Below, piece after piece: positions 26,625 through 35,115 of a stretch of DNA of 64,000 bases (position 1 is the stretch's first letter; every line of letters begins with the position of its first letter). The translations under genes and the position numbers were made by a program. Where the stretch lies: positions 1 through 64,000 of the forward strand of contig NZ_SLUN01000007.1 in the NCBI RefSeq assembly GCF_004340685.1, in the 5' to 3' direction. This DNA comes from Hydrogenispora ethanolica. Lineage in GTDB: Bacteria; Bacillota; UBA4882; UBA8346. Under the pieces are notes generated by a model. It was given only the letters and a program-made list of their open reading frames with translations. It searched no databases and was not told the DNA's origin.

Positions 26625-28535
26625 TTGTCAAGGCTTCGACCAGACAAATGGTTTTCTTTCCCGATCGGCGCTATCAGCCTGCGCTGGAAGATCCTCTCCG
26701 GTTATCTGGTCATCGCCGGGCTGCTTTTGATCACCGGAGGTTGGGCGATCTATAATTTCATCAAATTAAACCAGGCCATCAAGGACATCATGGTGGCCAG
26801 CTACCGGAGCGTGGTGGCGTCGCAGAATATGGTCGAGGCCCTGGAGAAGCAGGACCGGGCCGCTCTGTTATTGCTGTTCGGCGAGTCTCGCGACAGCCTG
26901 AAAACGTTCTTGGCCAATCAACAGGATTTCAGCAAATGGTATACCATTGCCGAGGGAAACATCACTTATCGCGGAGAGCCTGAGAGTTTGGCCAGAATTA
27001 AGAACGGCTACAGCGCCTATCTGAGATTATTCGAAGATTTCAAAGCCTTGTATCGCGCCGGAGACCCGGCGGCGGCACGCCGTTTTTATCTCACCCGGCT
27101 CATGCCGCGGTATCAGCAAGTAAAACGGGCTATTCATCAATTGCTGGATATCAATCAGAACCATATGGTGACAGCGGATGAACGGGCCAAAAAAGATGCC
27201 CAGAAAGCCATCTACTCCACGACCCTGGTATCCATTTTGGCCTTGGTTCTGGCGTTGATCTTCGGTTATAAGATTGCGGCGATTATCATTAAGCCGACCT
27301 TACGGCTCACCGAGGGGGCCAAACGGATCGGCGAGGGCCAGTTGGATGAGCGGATCGCGGTCGAGACCAGGGACGAGATCGGCCGCCTGGCGGAAGAGTT
27401 CAACCGGATGACCGCCAGGCTGAAAGAGTACGACCAAAACAACATTGACCGCTTGATCACTGAAAGAAGGAGAGCCGACGCCATTGTCCGGAGCATCCCC
27501 GATCCGTTGATTGTGGTGGATGCCGGATACCGGATCATCGCCCTCAACTCAGCCGCGGAAAAAGTCTTCGGCGTGCAGGAAAAACAGGTCAAAAACGCCC
27601 ATATCCTGGAGGTAATCAACCACAAAGCGATCTTCGGCATCTTAAAAGAATGCGCCGTCAACCGGCTGCCGGTCAAAGCGAGCGGCATGGAAGCGGCATG
27701 GACCTTACAAGTAGGCGATGCGCTCCGATATTACCTGCTGGAGGCGACCCCGGTCGAGGATAAAGAAGGGAACTTGCTGGGGATGGTCGTTTTCATGGGG
27801 GATGTCACTCATCTGAAAGAAGTCGACCAGATCAAGTCGGATTTTGTCTCGGCCGCCTCGCACGAGTTCCGGACGCCGCTGACCTCGATCGCCATGAGCG
27901 CCGGACTGTTGTTGAACCGGACCGTGGGCGAGGTCAATGGCCGGCAGGAGCAGTTGCTCCAAGTCATCCGGGAGGATTGCAACCGGTTGACCCATCTGGT
28001 CAGCGAACTCCTGGATCTGTCGCGGATGGAGTCGGGAAAACTGGAGCTGGCCAAAGAGCCCAGCCGGTTGGCAGATATCGTCGCAGCCTCGCTCCGGCCG
28101 TTACAGGGCCAGCTGGCGGAGCGCGGGATCGCGCTGGAGTTGGACCCGGAACTCCAAGATCTTCCTTCGATCATGGCCGACGCCAGCCGGATCGCCTGGG
28201 TCTTCAACAATCTGGTCTCCAACGCGCTGCGTTATACGGCCAAGGGCGGCAAGATCGGCATCAAGGCCCGAGTCGAAGGAAGCTGGGTCCGAGTGGCGGT
28301 GAGCGACACCGGAGTGGGTATCGCCAAGGAAAACCTGACGCGGATCTTTGAAAAATTTGTTCAGGTGCAAAATAAGAACGAGACCCCGGTGGGCGGAGCC
28401 GGTTTGGGGTTGGCGCTGTCCAAAGAGATTGTCGAAAAACACGGGGGGAAGATCTGGGCCGAGAGTGAGCTGGGGAAAGGGAGCGCCTTCTATTTCACGA
28501 TTCCGGTGGCGGAGGGGCAGGGAACGAACTCATGA
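26625..28535 (+). CDS. membrane sensor histidine kinase (HAMP-PAS-HisKA-HATPase)
   Basis: 636 residues from a TTG at 26625 behind AAAGGG. Transmembrane helix 1 is near 25-47, an extracytoplasmic four-helix-type sensor follows (about 48-190), then helix 2 near 195-222, HAMP to about 275, a PAS domain near 285-395, and the H box [15 protein letters not shown] with phosphoaccepting His413. The ATP-binding boxes [20 protein letters not shown] and [13 protein letters not shown] are intact. It overlaps the next gene by ATGA and heads an apparent operon ending in a K+ channel, so K+ or turgor sensing is plausible but inferred. Confidence 0.93.
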   Translation: MSRLRPDKWFSFPIGAISLRWKILSGYLVIAGLLLITGGWAIYNFIKLNQAIKDIMVASYRSVVASQNMVEALEKQDRAALLLLFGESRDSLKTFLANQQDFSKWYTIAEGNITYRGEPESLARIKNGYSAYLRLFEDFKALYRAGDPAAARRFYLTRLMPRYQQVKRAIHQLLDINQNHMVTADERAKKDAQKAIYSTTLVSILALVLALIFGYKIAAIIIKPTLRLTEGAKRIGEGQLDERIAVETRDEIGRLAEEFNRMTARLKEYDQNNIDRLITERRRADAIVRSIPDPLIVVDAGYRIIALNSAAEKVFGVQEKQVKNAHILEVINHKAIFGILKECAVNRLPVKASGMEAAWTLQVGDALRYYLLEATPVEDKEGNLLGMVVFMGDVTHLKEVDQIKSDFVSAASHEFRTPLTSIAMSAGLLLNRTVGEVNGRQEQLLQVIREDCNRLTHLVSELLDLSRMESGKLELAKEPSRLADIVAASLRPLQGQLAERGIALELDPELQDLPSIMADASRIAWVFNNLVSNALRYTAKGGKIGIKARVEGSWVRVAVSDTGVGIAKENLTRIFEKFVQVQNKNETPVGGAGLGLALSKEIVEKHGGKIWAESELGKGSAFYFTIPVAEGQGTNS

Positions 28536-28906
28536 AAGCCAAAGTCCTGATCATGGAGGATAATGAAAATATCGCATTGGTGGAGCGGATCTGCCTGGAA
28601 GCCGCCGGTTATGAAGTGTTGGTCGCGGCGGACGGAATTCAAGGGCTGGAGACGGCCCTGCACGATCTGCCGCAGCTGATCCTGGCGGACATCCTGCTGC
28701 CGAAGATGAACGGCTATTTAGTCCTGGAGGCGCTGCAAAACAACCCCGCCACCCGGGACATACCGGTCATTGTCACCAGCGCCAAAGCCCAGGTGGATGA
28801 TTTAAAAAAGGCTCACCAGTATCCGATCCGGCAGTATCTGATAAAACCCTTCGCCCCGGAAGAATTGCTGGCTGGAGTCGCGGAAGTGTTGAAAGAGATG
28901 GGATAA
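28532..28906 (+). CDS. single-domain response regulator
   Basis: A CheY-like receiver of 124 residues without an output domain. It has the acidic pair EDN near residue 9, phosphoacceptor Asp53 in [17 protein letters not shown] and the conserved Lys in LIKPFAPEE. Its ATG overlaps the kinase stop. It may relay phosphate or act by protein contact. Confidence 0.93.
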   Translation: MKAKVLIMEDNENIALVERICLEAAGYEVLVAADGIQGLETALHDLPQLILADILLPKMNGYLVLEALQNNPATRDIPVIVTSAKAQVDDLKKAHQYPIRQYLIKPFAPEELLAGVAEVLKEMG

Positions 28907-28936
28907 AAGCGAAAACTTCATGGGAGGGAAAGGACG

Positions 28937-29626
28937 ATGAGGACCATGCCGAAACAGGCGGTATTAATTGTGGACGACGAAAAGAATATCCGGTTGACCC
29001 TCGGAACATGTCTGGAGGCTGCCGGCTATGCGGTGGAGCTGGCCGTCAATGGCGAGGAAGGGATCGCCAAAGCCCGGGAGGGCGATTACCAGCTGGTTTT
29101 TTTGGATATGAAGATGCCCGGGATGGATGGAATCGCGGTACTGAAGAACTTGAAAGAACTCCACCCCGCGCTGAATGTGGTGATGATGACCGCCTACGGC
29201 ACGGTCGAAACCGCAGTCACCGCCATGAAACTGGGCGCCGTGGATTATCTCCGCAAACCGTTCTCACCCGAAGAACTCCTGGAATTGACGGAAACCATTA
29301 TGCGCCGCCAGACATTGGCCGCCGATCAGGTGCAGGATTATCATTCCATCGTGGAGTTGGCCAAGGGTTTCATCGTCAAGCAACAATTCGGTCCGGCCAA
29401 AGAATGGCTGCAAAAAGCGGTGGCCATGGATACCGTCAATCCAACCGCCTTTAATCTGCTGGGAGTGATGTATGAGATGGAGGGAGAACTGCAATTGGGG
29501 CAGAAGATGTACCGGGCCGCCCTCTCCATTGACCCGTCGTATACCCCGGCCATCGAAAACCTGAATCGTTCCGCGCAATGGCAATACACTCAGCAAGGGA
29601 TGAATCTGGGAGAGACCGAAAAGTAA
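28937..29626 (+). CDS. response regulator with TPR-like output
   Basis: 229 residues. The N-terminal receiver (Asp57 in LVFLDMKMPGMDG, MMTAYG, LRKPFSPEE) is like those of NtrC-type regulators, but no AAA+ or DNA-binding domain follows. Instead residues 140-215 form two or three tetratricopeptide-like helix pairs (FGPAKEWLQKAVAMD, NLLGVMYEMEGELQLGQKMY, AALSIDPSYTPAIENL). The output is therefore probably a protein interaction. The gene lies between the kinase and the TrkA genes. Confidence 0.85.
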   Translation: MRTMPKQAVLIVDDEKNIRLTLGTCLEAAGYAVELAVNGEEGIAKAREGDYQLVFLDMKMPGMDGIAVLKNLKELHPALNVVMMTAYGTVETAVTAMKLGAVDYLRKPFSPEELLELTETIMRRQTLAADQVQDYHSIVELAKGFIVKQQFGPAKEWLQKAVAMDTVNPTAFNLLGVMYEMEGELQLGQKMYRAALSIDPSYTPAIENLNRSAQWQYTQQGMNLGETEK

Positions 29627-29656
29627 TTCGCTCGTTGACCGGATGGGGGAATTAAA

Positions 29657-30079
29657 ATGAATGTTGTAGTGATCGGTTGCGGCAGATTTGGCGGTTATCT
29701 GATTCGGGCGTTGTCAAAAAGTCCCGATCCGCCCTATATCATCGCCGTCGACCGCCAGGAGCGGGCGTTGGCCGAATTGGCGACGGAGTTTCGCGGGTTT
29801 ACCCTGATCAAAGACGCCTCGGATCTGTCCGTTTTGGATGAAGCCAGGTTGAGCCGGGCGGATGCGCTATTTTTAAGCACCGGGGATGCCAATCTGAACT
29901 TTATGTTGGCGCATATCGCGCAAGAACTCTACAAAGTCCCGCGAGTCGTGGTGGTCGAGTCCGATGCCGAGCGGAGGGAAGTGTTGGACTGCTTTGCCAT
30001 CGCCACCGTAGATCCTATGGAACTGGCGGCGCGGCAGACTGTGGACCGCCTGAGTGCCGAATGGGGGCTCAAATCATGA
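29657..30079 (+). CDS. TrkA-N (RCK) domain protein, single domain
   Basis: 140 residues, one Rossmann-type NAD-binding gating domain for a K+ channel: MNVVVIGCGRFGGYLIRAL with GxGxxG, acidic IIAVDRQ and the LFLSTGDANLNF strand. The C-terminal ligand-binding RCK_C domain is absent. It is the first of four related genes in the operon. Confidence 0.85.
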   Translation: MNVVVIGCGRFGGYLIRALSKSPDPPYIIAVDRQERALAELATEFRGFTLIKDASDLSVLDEARLSRADALFLSTGDANLNFMLAHIAQELYKVPRVVVVESDAERREVLDCFAIATVDPMELAARQTVDRLSAEWGLKS

Positions 30080-30414
30080 AAGTGGCGGTCTGCGGTAGCG
30101 GCGAGGTCCTCTTTTTCATCGCGCAAACCATTTTGGCGAAAGGGTACCAGTTGACCATCATCTGTCCCGAACCGGCAACTTGCGAACGGCTGGCGCGCGA
30201 ATTCAAAGCCACGGTGATCTGCGGCGATCCGACCCGGCTCAGCGTGCTGAAGGACGCCCTGGTTGAACGGCAGGTGTTGGTGGCCCTGCTGGCGGATGAC
30301 GCCGCCAATTATCGGGTCTGTCAGATGGCTTTACACCGCTTGCGGATCGCCCGGGCAGTATCGCTGATCAAAAATCCGGTCAATGAAGCCTTTTTTACGC
30401 GAATGGGGGTGTAG
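30076..30414 (+). CDS. TrkA-N domain protein, ends at an in-frame TAG
   Basis: 112 residues. ATG at 30076 overlaps the previous stop. MKVAVCGSGEVLFFIAQTIL opens the Rossmann fold and VVLVALLADDAANYRV-like strands follow. The frame ends in TRMGV then TAG at 30412-30414, immediately followed by ATG and, in the same frame, a TrkA-C-like domain. In the two full-length paralogues the same place reads on without a break (HLGLNVVSP, RLGVDATVS). So this is half of a split or interrupted TrkA protein. Confidence 0.8.
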   Translation: MKVAVCGSGEVLFFIAQTILAKGYQLTIICPEPATCERLAREFKATVICGDPTRLSVLKDALVERQVLVALLADDAANYRVCQMALHRLRIARAVSLIKNPVNEAFFTRMGV

Positions 30415-30726
30415 ATGACTTTCAGTATCCCCAGTATCATCAGTCAGCTGGTCGAGGAAAGCCTGAGCGATCAGATTCGCCAGCTGCAGACGCTGGAGGA
30501 GGGGCGGATCCTGTCGACCGTCATCGAACTCCATGAGCAGTCGCCATGGATCGGAAAGACGCTGCGCCAGATCGGCGAGATTCGCGAGGCCCGCGTGGCC
30601 GGGGTGATTCGTAACGGCGAATTACTCGCCGGGGAGCAACTTATCCAGTCCGGCGATAAAGTCGTAACCTTATCCACCCCCCTGGCGCAAGGCGATCTGA
30701 TTCGGAAAATTCTGGGTGAAAAATGA
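30415..30726 (+). CDS. TrkA-C-like domain, in frame with the preceding gene
   Basis: 103 residues that begin with the linker part MTFSIPSIISQLVEESL and continue with the RCK_C fold (GRILSTVIELHEQSPWIGKTL, VAGVIRNGELL, GDKVVTLST). The ATG directly follows the TAG of the upstream gene, and GGGGGTG lies just before, so re-initiation or coupled translation could produce it. Together the two halves equal a full-length TrkA of about 216 residues. Confidence 0.8.
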   Translation: MTFSIPSIISQLVEESLSDQIRQLQTLEEGRILSTVIELHEQSPWIGKTLRQIGEIREARVAGVIRNGELLAGEQLIQSGDKVVTLSTPLAQGDLIRKILGEK

Positions 30727-30735
30727 GGGATCCGG

Positions 30736-31341
30736 ATGTTTGTGATTGTAGTGGGCTGCGGACGGCTCGGATCGCGCCTGGCGCGCGTGCTTTCCGAGCA
30801 AGGCCATGATCTGGTGGTGATTGGTCAGTGCGAGGAGTTCAAACGGTTGGGGACCGGCTTCGACGGGGTGACGGTGAGCGGCAATCCCATTGATGAGGAT
30901 GTTTTGAAGAAGGCCGGCATTGAAAAAGCTCAGGCGTTGGTGGCGGTCACCGCCGACGACAATATTAATGCCATGGCAGCGCAGATCGCCAAAGCGATCT
31001 TCCGCGTCCCGATGGTTCTGGCCAGAATCTCCGATCCGGAACGGGAGGAATTCTTCGCTCATTTAGGGTTGAATGTTGTTTCCCCGACCAACACCGGGAT
31101 CAATCGGATCATCAAACTGTTAAATGAAAACCGGTTTACGCCGTTTTTAGGCTATATCAATACCGATGTCGCCGGAATCAATCCGCTGCCGGAATGGATC
31201 GGCCGTTCTTTGAAAGACCTTCCAATCCCCAGTGATGTCCGGTTGGTTGGCATATTACGGAATGAGCATCTGGTTCCGGCGGATCCGAAGACGGTGGTGG
31301 ACGCGGCGGATGTTTTGATCATCCGGACCCGGCAAAAATGA
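30736..31341 (+). CDS. TrkA-family K+ channel regulatory subunit
   Basis: 201 residues. The NAD-binding domain has MFVIVVGCGRLGSRLARVL with GxGxxG and VAVTADDNINAMAAQIAK. The C-terminal RCK_C domain (PLPEWIGRSLKDLPIPSDV, RLVGILRN) is intact. Length and layout fit KtrA/TrkA. It is preceded by the split pair and followed 9 bases later by another complete paralogue. Confidence 0.9.
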   Translation: MFVIVVGCGRLGSRLARVLSEQGHDLVVIGQCEEFKRLGTGFDGVTVSGNPIDEDVLKKAGIEKAQALVAVTADDNINAMAAQIAKAIFRVPMVLARISDPEREEFFAHLGLNVVSPTNTGINRIIKLLNENRFTPFLGYINTDVAGINPLPEWIGRSLKDLPIPSDVRLVGILRNEHLVPADPKTVVDAADVLIIRTRQK

Positions 31342-31350
31342 GGTGGACGA

Positions 31351-32013
31351 ATGTATATCTTGATTATTGGCGGTGGAAAAGTCGGTTATTATTTGGCCAA
31401 AACTCTCTTTCAGGCCGGACATGACGTGGGCGTCATCGAGCAGGACAGCAACCGCTGCCATGTAATCGCCAATGATCTGGACATCTTGGTGATCCATGGC
31501 GACGGAACCGATATCGAGGTGTTGGAGCAGGCCAACATCAAACAAGCCGGGTATTTTGTGGCGGCTACCGGAAAAGACGAAGAAAATCTGGTCGCCTGCC
31601 AGTTGGCAAAGAAATATTTTCAAGTGCCGCAGACGATCGCCCGGGTCAATAATCCGAAAAATCAGGCGATCTTACAGCGCTTGGGCGTCGACGCCACAGT
31701 CAGCAGCACCGGCATTATCGCGCAGATGATCCAGAATCAGCTGGCGGTGGACGATGTGAAGACATTGCCGCTGTTTGAAAAGGGAGACATTGAACTGGTC
31801 GAGACCGAGTTGAAGGCCACCTCTCCGGTGGTGAACCGGGCCGTCCGTGAGGTCGGGGTTCCCGCAGAGTGCGTCTTGATTGCGGTCGTCCGTGGCGGCA
31901 AGGTTTTATTCCCGAGAGGCGATACGGTTTTGCAAGCCGGCGATTTGGTAATGGCCCTTGCGAAAAAACAATTTGAACCCTCGCTTAAAAACATACTGGT
32001 AGGAGCCAAATGA
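31351..32013 (+). CDS. TrkA-family K+ channel regulatory subunit
   Basis: 220 residues. MYILIIGGGKVGYYLAKTLF gives the Rossmann GxGxxG, VIEQDSNRC the acidic ribose-binding residue, and GDGTDIEVLEQANI and VAATGKDEENLVACQLAK the rest of the RCK_N domain. RCK_C follows (LVETELKATSPVVNRAVREV, LIAVVRGGKVLFP). It overlaps the next small gene by ATGA and lies just before TrkH, so it is the likeliest main gating subunit. Confidence 0.92.
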   Translation: MYILIIGGGKVGYYLAKTLFQAGHDVGVIEQDSNRCHVIANDLDILVIHGDGTDIEVLEQANIKQAGYFVAATGKDEENLVACQLAKKYFQVPQTIARVNNPKNQAILQRLGVDATVSSTGIIAQMIQNQLAVDDVKTLPLFEKGDIELVETELKATSPVVNRAVREVGVPAECVLIAVVRGGKVLFPRGDTVLQAGDLVMALAKKQFEPSLKNILVGAK

Positions 32014-32156
32014 AACCTGTTTTTTTGGAAAAAGCCCGCGCTTATCTCCGGGATGATGCGATGATTCTGGGAATTTTGACGGAAATAGGATACGTTTTAT
32101 TCATTTCATTCATTAGCTTCGGGATCTGTCTGATACTGCAGGAGTTGATTCGATGA
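32010..32156 (+). CDS. 48-residue single-helix membrane peptide
   Basis: A short gene that overlaps its neighbours by ATGA at both ends (32010-32013 and 32153-32156), so it is translationally coupled between trkA and trkH. AGGAG lies just before it. The product has a basic, acidic N-terminus (KARAYLRDD) and one transmembrane helix (ILTEIGYVLFISFISFGICL). Its place recalls small channel-associated subunits such as KdpF, without sequence similarity that I can see. Coding is supported by the tight double overlap. Confidence 0.75.
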   Translation: MKPVFLEKARAYLRDDAMILGILTEIGYVLFISFISFGICLILQELIR

Positions 32157-33661
32157 TTATCAAACCGGCCGCCGATGATCTCCGCCTGATTTCCAGGTTC
32201 ACCGGGAAAATCATTATCGGCATCGGGGCCCTGATGTTGTTGCCCCTGCTCACCGCCGGTTGCTTTGCGGAATGGTCGGTTGCCGTTGACTTTACCATCA
32301 GCATCGGCATGGCCATGGCTATCGGACAGGCGATGATTTCCATCGGAACGACAACCAAGAAGCCAACCTGGATTCACGGGATGGTGACGGCGGCGTTCTC
32401 CTGGCTGGTGGCCATGGCGGTCGGGGCGATCCCGTATGCGCTGAGCGGAAATTACTTATCTTTTTTGGACGCAATGTTCGATGTGATGAGCGGCTTCACG
32501 ACCACCGGATTAACGTTGATTCAAGACCTGGACCATCTTGCCAATGGGCTTAATATGTGGCGGCACGTAATCACCTTTGTCGGCGGTCAGGGAATGATCG
32601 TGTTGGCCCTGACTTTCCTGGTGAAGGATGTTTCCGGCGGTTATAAACTATACGTGGGAGAGGCCAAGGACGAGCGGTTGCTGCCGAGCGTGATTCATAC
32701 CGCCAAGATGATCTGGAAGATCAGCCTGATCTATCTGGCCATCGGCACCTTTGCCTTATGGGCGGTGGGGCTTTTGATCGGCTTGTCGCCGCTCAGCTCT
32801 TTTTTCCACGGATTATGGATCTATATGTCGGCCTGGAGTACCGGCGGATTCGCGCCGATGACCCAAAACATCTTATATTATCATAGCTTCTGGTACGAGC
32901 TGGTTACCATCGTCATTTTTGTGATCGGTTCTTTCAATTTCGCCCTTCACTATGGGGTATGGACCGGCAACCGCAAGGAGATCTACCGGAATATCGAAAC
33001 AGTTTCGTTCTTTACCACCCTGACCATCTTTACGGTGGTCGGCTGTTACGGCCTGGCCAAACTGCACGTTTATCCCGAAGCGGTGAACTTGTTTCGCAAA
33101 GGATTTTATCAGATCGTTTCCGGCCATACGACTACCGGGTTTATGACCATCTATGCCCGGCAATTCATCCGGGAATGGGGCGACCTGGCACTGCTGGCGA
33201 TAATCAGCGTGATGCTGCTTGGCGGCAGCGCCTGTTCCACGGCGGGCGGTTTCAAAGGGTTGCGCATCGGAATCATTTTTAAAGCCATCCTTCACGAGAT
33301 GCGTCGTTTGCTCAGCCCGGAGTCGGCGGTTTTCGTGCAACGGTTTCATTATCTAAAAGAACAGATCCTCGAAGAAAAGCAGGTTCGCAGCGCCGCGCTG
33401 ATCGTCATTATGTATATGGCGACCTTTTTAATCGGGACGCTTGTCGGGAGCTTATCCGGTTATCCTTTGCTGGAGGCGGCGTTTGAATCCGCATCCGTCA
33501 CCGGCAATGTCGGATTGTCGATTGGCGTGACTTCCGCCGCCATGCCTGCCTTCTTGAAGCTGACCTATATCGCGATCATGTGGGTGGGGCGGTTGGAATT
33601 CATGTCGGTTTTGGCACTATTCGGATTTATCATGGCGGGGTTGAAGTGGAAATGGAAATAA
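32153..33661 (+). CDS. trkH: TrkH/KtrB-family potassium uptake channel
   Basis: 502 residues with about ten transmembrane helices and the four M1-P-M2 repeats of the superfamily. P-loop filter-like segments are seen at SGFTTTGLT, AWSTGGFAP, SGHTTTGFM and SVTGNVGLS, each with the conserved central Gly. It should import K+ gated by the TrkA proteins encoded just upstream. ATG overlaps the stop of the small membrane gene, and its own end overlaps the following gene. Confidence 0.93.
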   Translation: MIIKPAADDLRLISRFTGKIIIGIGALMLLPLLTAGCFAEWSVAVDFTISIGMAMAIGQAMISIGTTTKKPTWIHGMVTAAFSWLVAMAVGAIPYALSGNYLSFLDAMFDVMSGFTTTGLTLIQDLDHLANGLNMWRHVITFVGGQGMIVLALTFLVKDVSGGYKLYVGEAKDERLLPSVIHTAKMIWKISLIYLAIGTFALWAVGLLIGLSPLSSFFHGLWIYMSAWSTGGFAPMTQNILYYHSFWYELVTIVIFVIGSFNFALHYGVWTGNRKEIYRNIETVSFFTTLTIFTVVGCYGLAKLHVYPEAVNLFRKGFYQIVSGHTTTGFMTIYARQFIREWGDLALLAIISVMLLGGSACSTAGGFKGLRIGIIFKAILHEMRRLLSPESAVFVQRFHYLKEQILEEKQVRSAALIVIMYMATFLIGTLVGSLSGYPLLEAAFESASVTGNVGLSIGVTSAAMPAFLKLTYIAIMWVGRLEFMSVLALFGFIMAGLKWKWK

Positions 33662-34152
33662 AACGAATCACGCTCATCGTTTTGATCATCGGTGGCTTGT
33701 TATGGAACTGGAGACCGCCGGTTTTGGCGCAGGGAAGTAATGAGCTGATCGAAAAGGGTGCGCAATGGGACCGCAAGATGGTCACCTATGAAGGGGAAGT
33801 CATCCGGGAGCCGATGAGGCGCGGCAATCATGCCTGGCTGAACGTGAGCGACGGCAATAATGCGATGGGTGTTTGGGTCAAGTACGGGATGATCCGGCCG
33901 ATCCGGCATTACGGTTCTTATAAGATGAAGGGCGATTGGATCAAAGTGACCGGGCTCTTTTACCGCAGTTGCCCGGAACATGGCGGAGACCTGGATATTC
34001 ATGCCTCTTCAATCACGGTGTTAAAGCGAGGAGGACCCACGTCCCATCCGATCCGGGTGGAACGGCTACTCTTGGCGTTATTGGCCATCGCCGCAGGGAT
34101 TTTTTATTTATTGCAATATCTACGCGGGAATTTTAGGGGAAATAAGCTTTGA
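33652..34152 (+). CDS. membrane-anchored OB-fold protein
   Basis: 166 residues. The ATG at 33652 overlaps the end of trkH. A signal or anchor helix (TLIVLIIGGLLWNW) is followed by an OB-like beta domain (VTYEGEVIREPMRRGNHAWL, NAMGVWVKYG, GSYKMKGDWIKVTGLFYRSC) and a C-terminal transmembrane helix (LLLALLAIAAGIFYLL). Such proteins occur beside transporters, but no specific function is known to me. Last gene of the K+ operon. Confidence 0.75.
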   Translation: MEIKRITLIVLIIGGLLWNWRPPVLAQGSNELIEKGAQWDRKMVTYEGEVIREPMRRGNHAWLNVSDGNNAMGVWVKYGMIRPIRHYGSYKMKGDWIKVTGLFYRSCPEHGGDLDIHASSITVLKRGGPTSHPIRVERLLLALLAIAAGIFYLLQYLRGNFRGNKL

Positions 34153-34350
34153 ATTGGGAAAAGGAGCTAATAATTCATGAGGGATATGAAAAGCTGTTTA
34201 TCGATAAAACCGTAAAATTTAAACTGAGATCAACTTAGCTCCGCTCACCCGCTGACTGTATCCGGTTTTTGCCGCACTTCCCCGACTTATCCACAGTCAA
34301 AACCATTAACCCCGTTAAACGGATCCGTTCATCCACAAAAATAGCTGGCT

Positions 34351-34603
34351 GATGATTATAAAGTTAAATCCGCAAGAAAGTACGTAAGCATGATAGGGAT
34401 TCGATCTAGCCTTCTTCCTCTCTCTTGGCTCTCCCCGAATCGGGGAGAGTAACCACCATTCTCCGCAGCCCAAAGGCTTTTGGACCCCGGAGCCCGGTGG
34501 TTCCCCTTCCCCGATTCGGGAAGGGCCGAGGGTTAGGACTATAGACGTCATGACTTATCCTTCGATCCCTTCCGTGAGTGAGCGGAGCTAACTTGATAAT
34601 CAT
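34351..34603. mobile_element. family A element A2 (253 bp), nested in A3
   Basis: TAGCTGGCT occurs on both sides (34342-34350 and 34604-34612), a perfect 9-bp duplication that cuts one 21-bp unit of the array. The ends GATGATTATAAAGTTAAATC and the complement of ATGATTATCAAGTTAGC are inverted. The interior holds the palindromic CCCCGAATCGGGG arms and AAAGGCTTTTGG, matching A1 in reverse orientation. It gives the uninterrupted form of the site into which B1 inserted. Confidence 0.85.
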
Positions 34604-34604
34604 T

Positions 34605-34860
34605 AGCTGGCTTATTCACAAAAAGAGCTCGCTGAACGACTGAGCGAGCTCTCTCATTCACAAAACAAGCTTGCTTATCCACAAAACGAGCTTGCCGAGC
34701 GACTGAGCGAGCTCACTTATTCACAAAACGAGCTCACTCATCCACAAAAAGAGCTCGCGGAACGACTGAGCAAGTTCGCTTATTCACAAAACCAGCTTGC
34801 CCGACGACTGAATGAGCTCTTTCAGTCACCTAAAGCGATCCGTGATTCACAAAACGTGCT
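34605..34860. repeat. 21-bp-period array 3 (AGCT core)
   Basis: AGCT (once AGTT) recurs at exact 21-base steps: 34605, 34626, 34647, 34668 and so on to 34815. Two linker types alternate irregularly, one containing CGACTGA and one containing TTCACAAAA or ATCCACAAAA. The plus-strand frame reads as heptads such as NELAERL, SELTYSQ and KELAERL with Leu at fixed places, a coiled-coil-like pattern. The last units near 34836-34860 lose phase. Confidence 0.9.
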
Positions 34861-34970
34861 CTTTCAGTTCCTCAACCCGATCACGTATCCGCCAAACGAC
34901 GCTGTTAGACGCCATGACTTATCCTTCAATCCCTTCGTGAGTGAGCGGAGCACTTGATAATCGTCAAATT

Positions 34971-35001
34971 TAAAAAGCCAATCGCACGATTGGCTTTTTA
35001 A
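34971..35001. terminator. bidirectional terminator after the ABC permease operon
   Basis: AAAAAGCCAATCG and CGATTGGCTTTTT form a strong stem with T runs on both strands. It ends the minus-strand permease operon (stop at 35116) and would also stop readthrough from the K+ side. Confidence 0.8.
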
Positions 35002-35115
35002 ATTCGATTCTATTATCCCAACTTGGATGGATCCTCTTTTCGCTTGGGACCTCACCGGATGGGAGTTTCCGGTTTGCCCCGGTTTTCGCGGGTATTTCGT
35101 CGGTCTCAGTGAGCC

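Larger units (their letters stand above)
34224..34965. mobile_element. family A element A3 carrying a 21-bp array as its interior
   Basis: Ends CTGAGATCAACTTAGCTCCG and the complement of GACGATTATCAAGTGCTCCG are inverted, and AAATTTAAA flanks both sides (34215-34223 and 34966-34974) as a perfect 9-bp duplication. Removing nested element A2 leaves about 480 bp that is mostly the AGCT array. A plus-strand frame is open from the left end through the array, apart from one TAG, to a TGA beside the right end. No transposase is encoded. The insertion lies downstream of the K+ operon. Confidence 0.75.
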
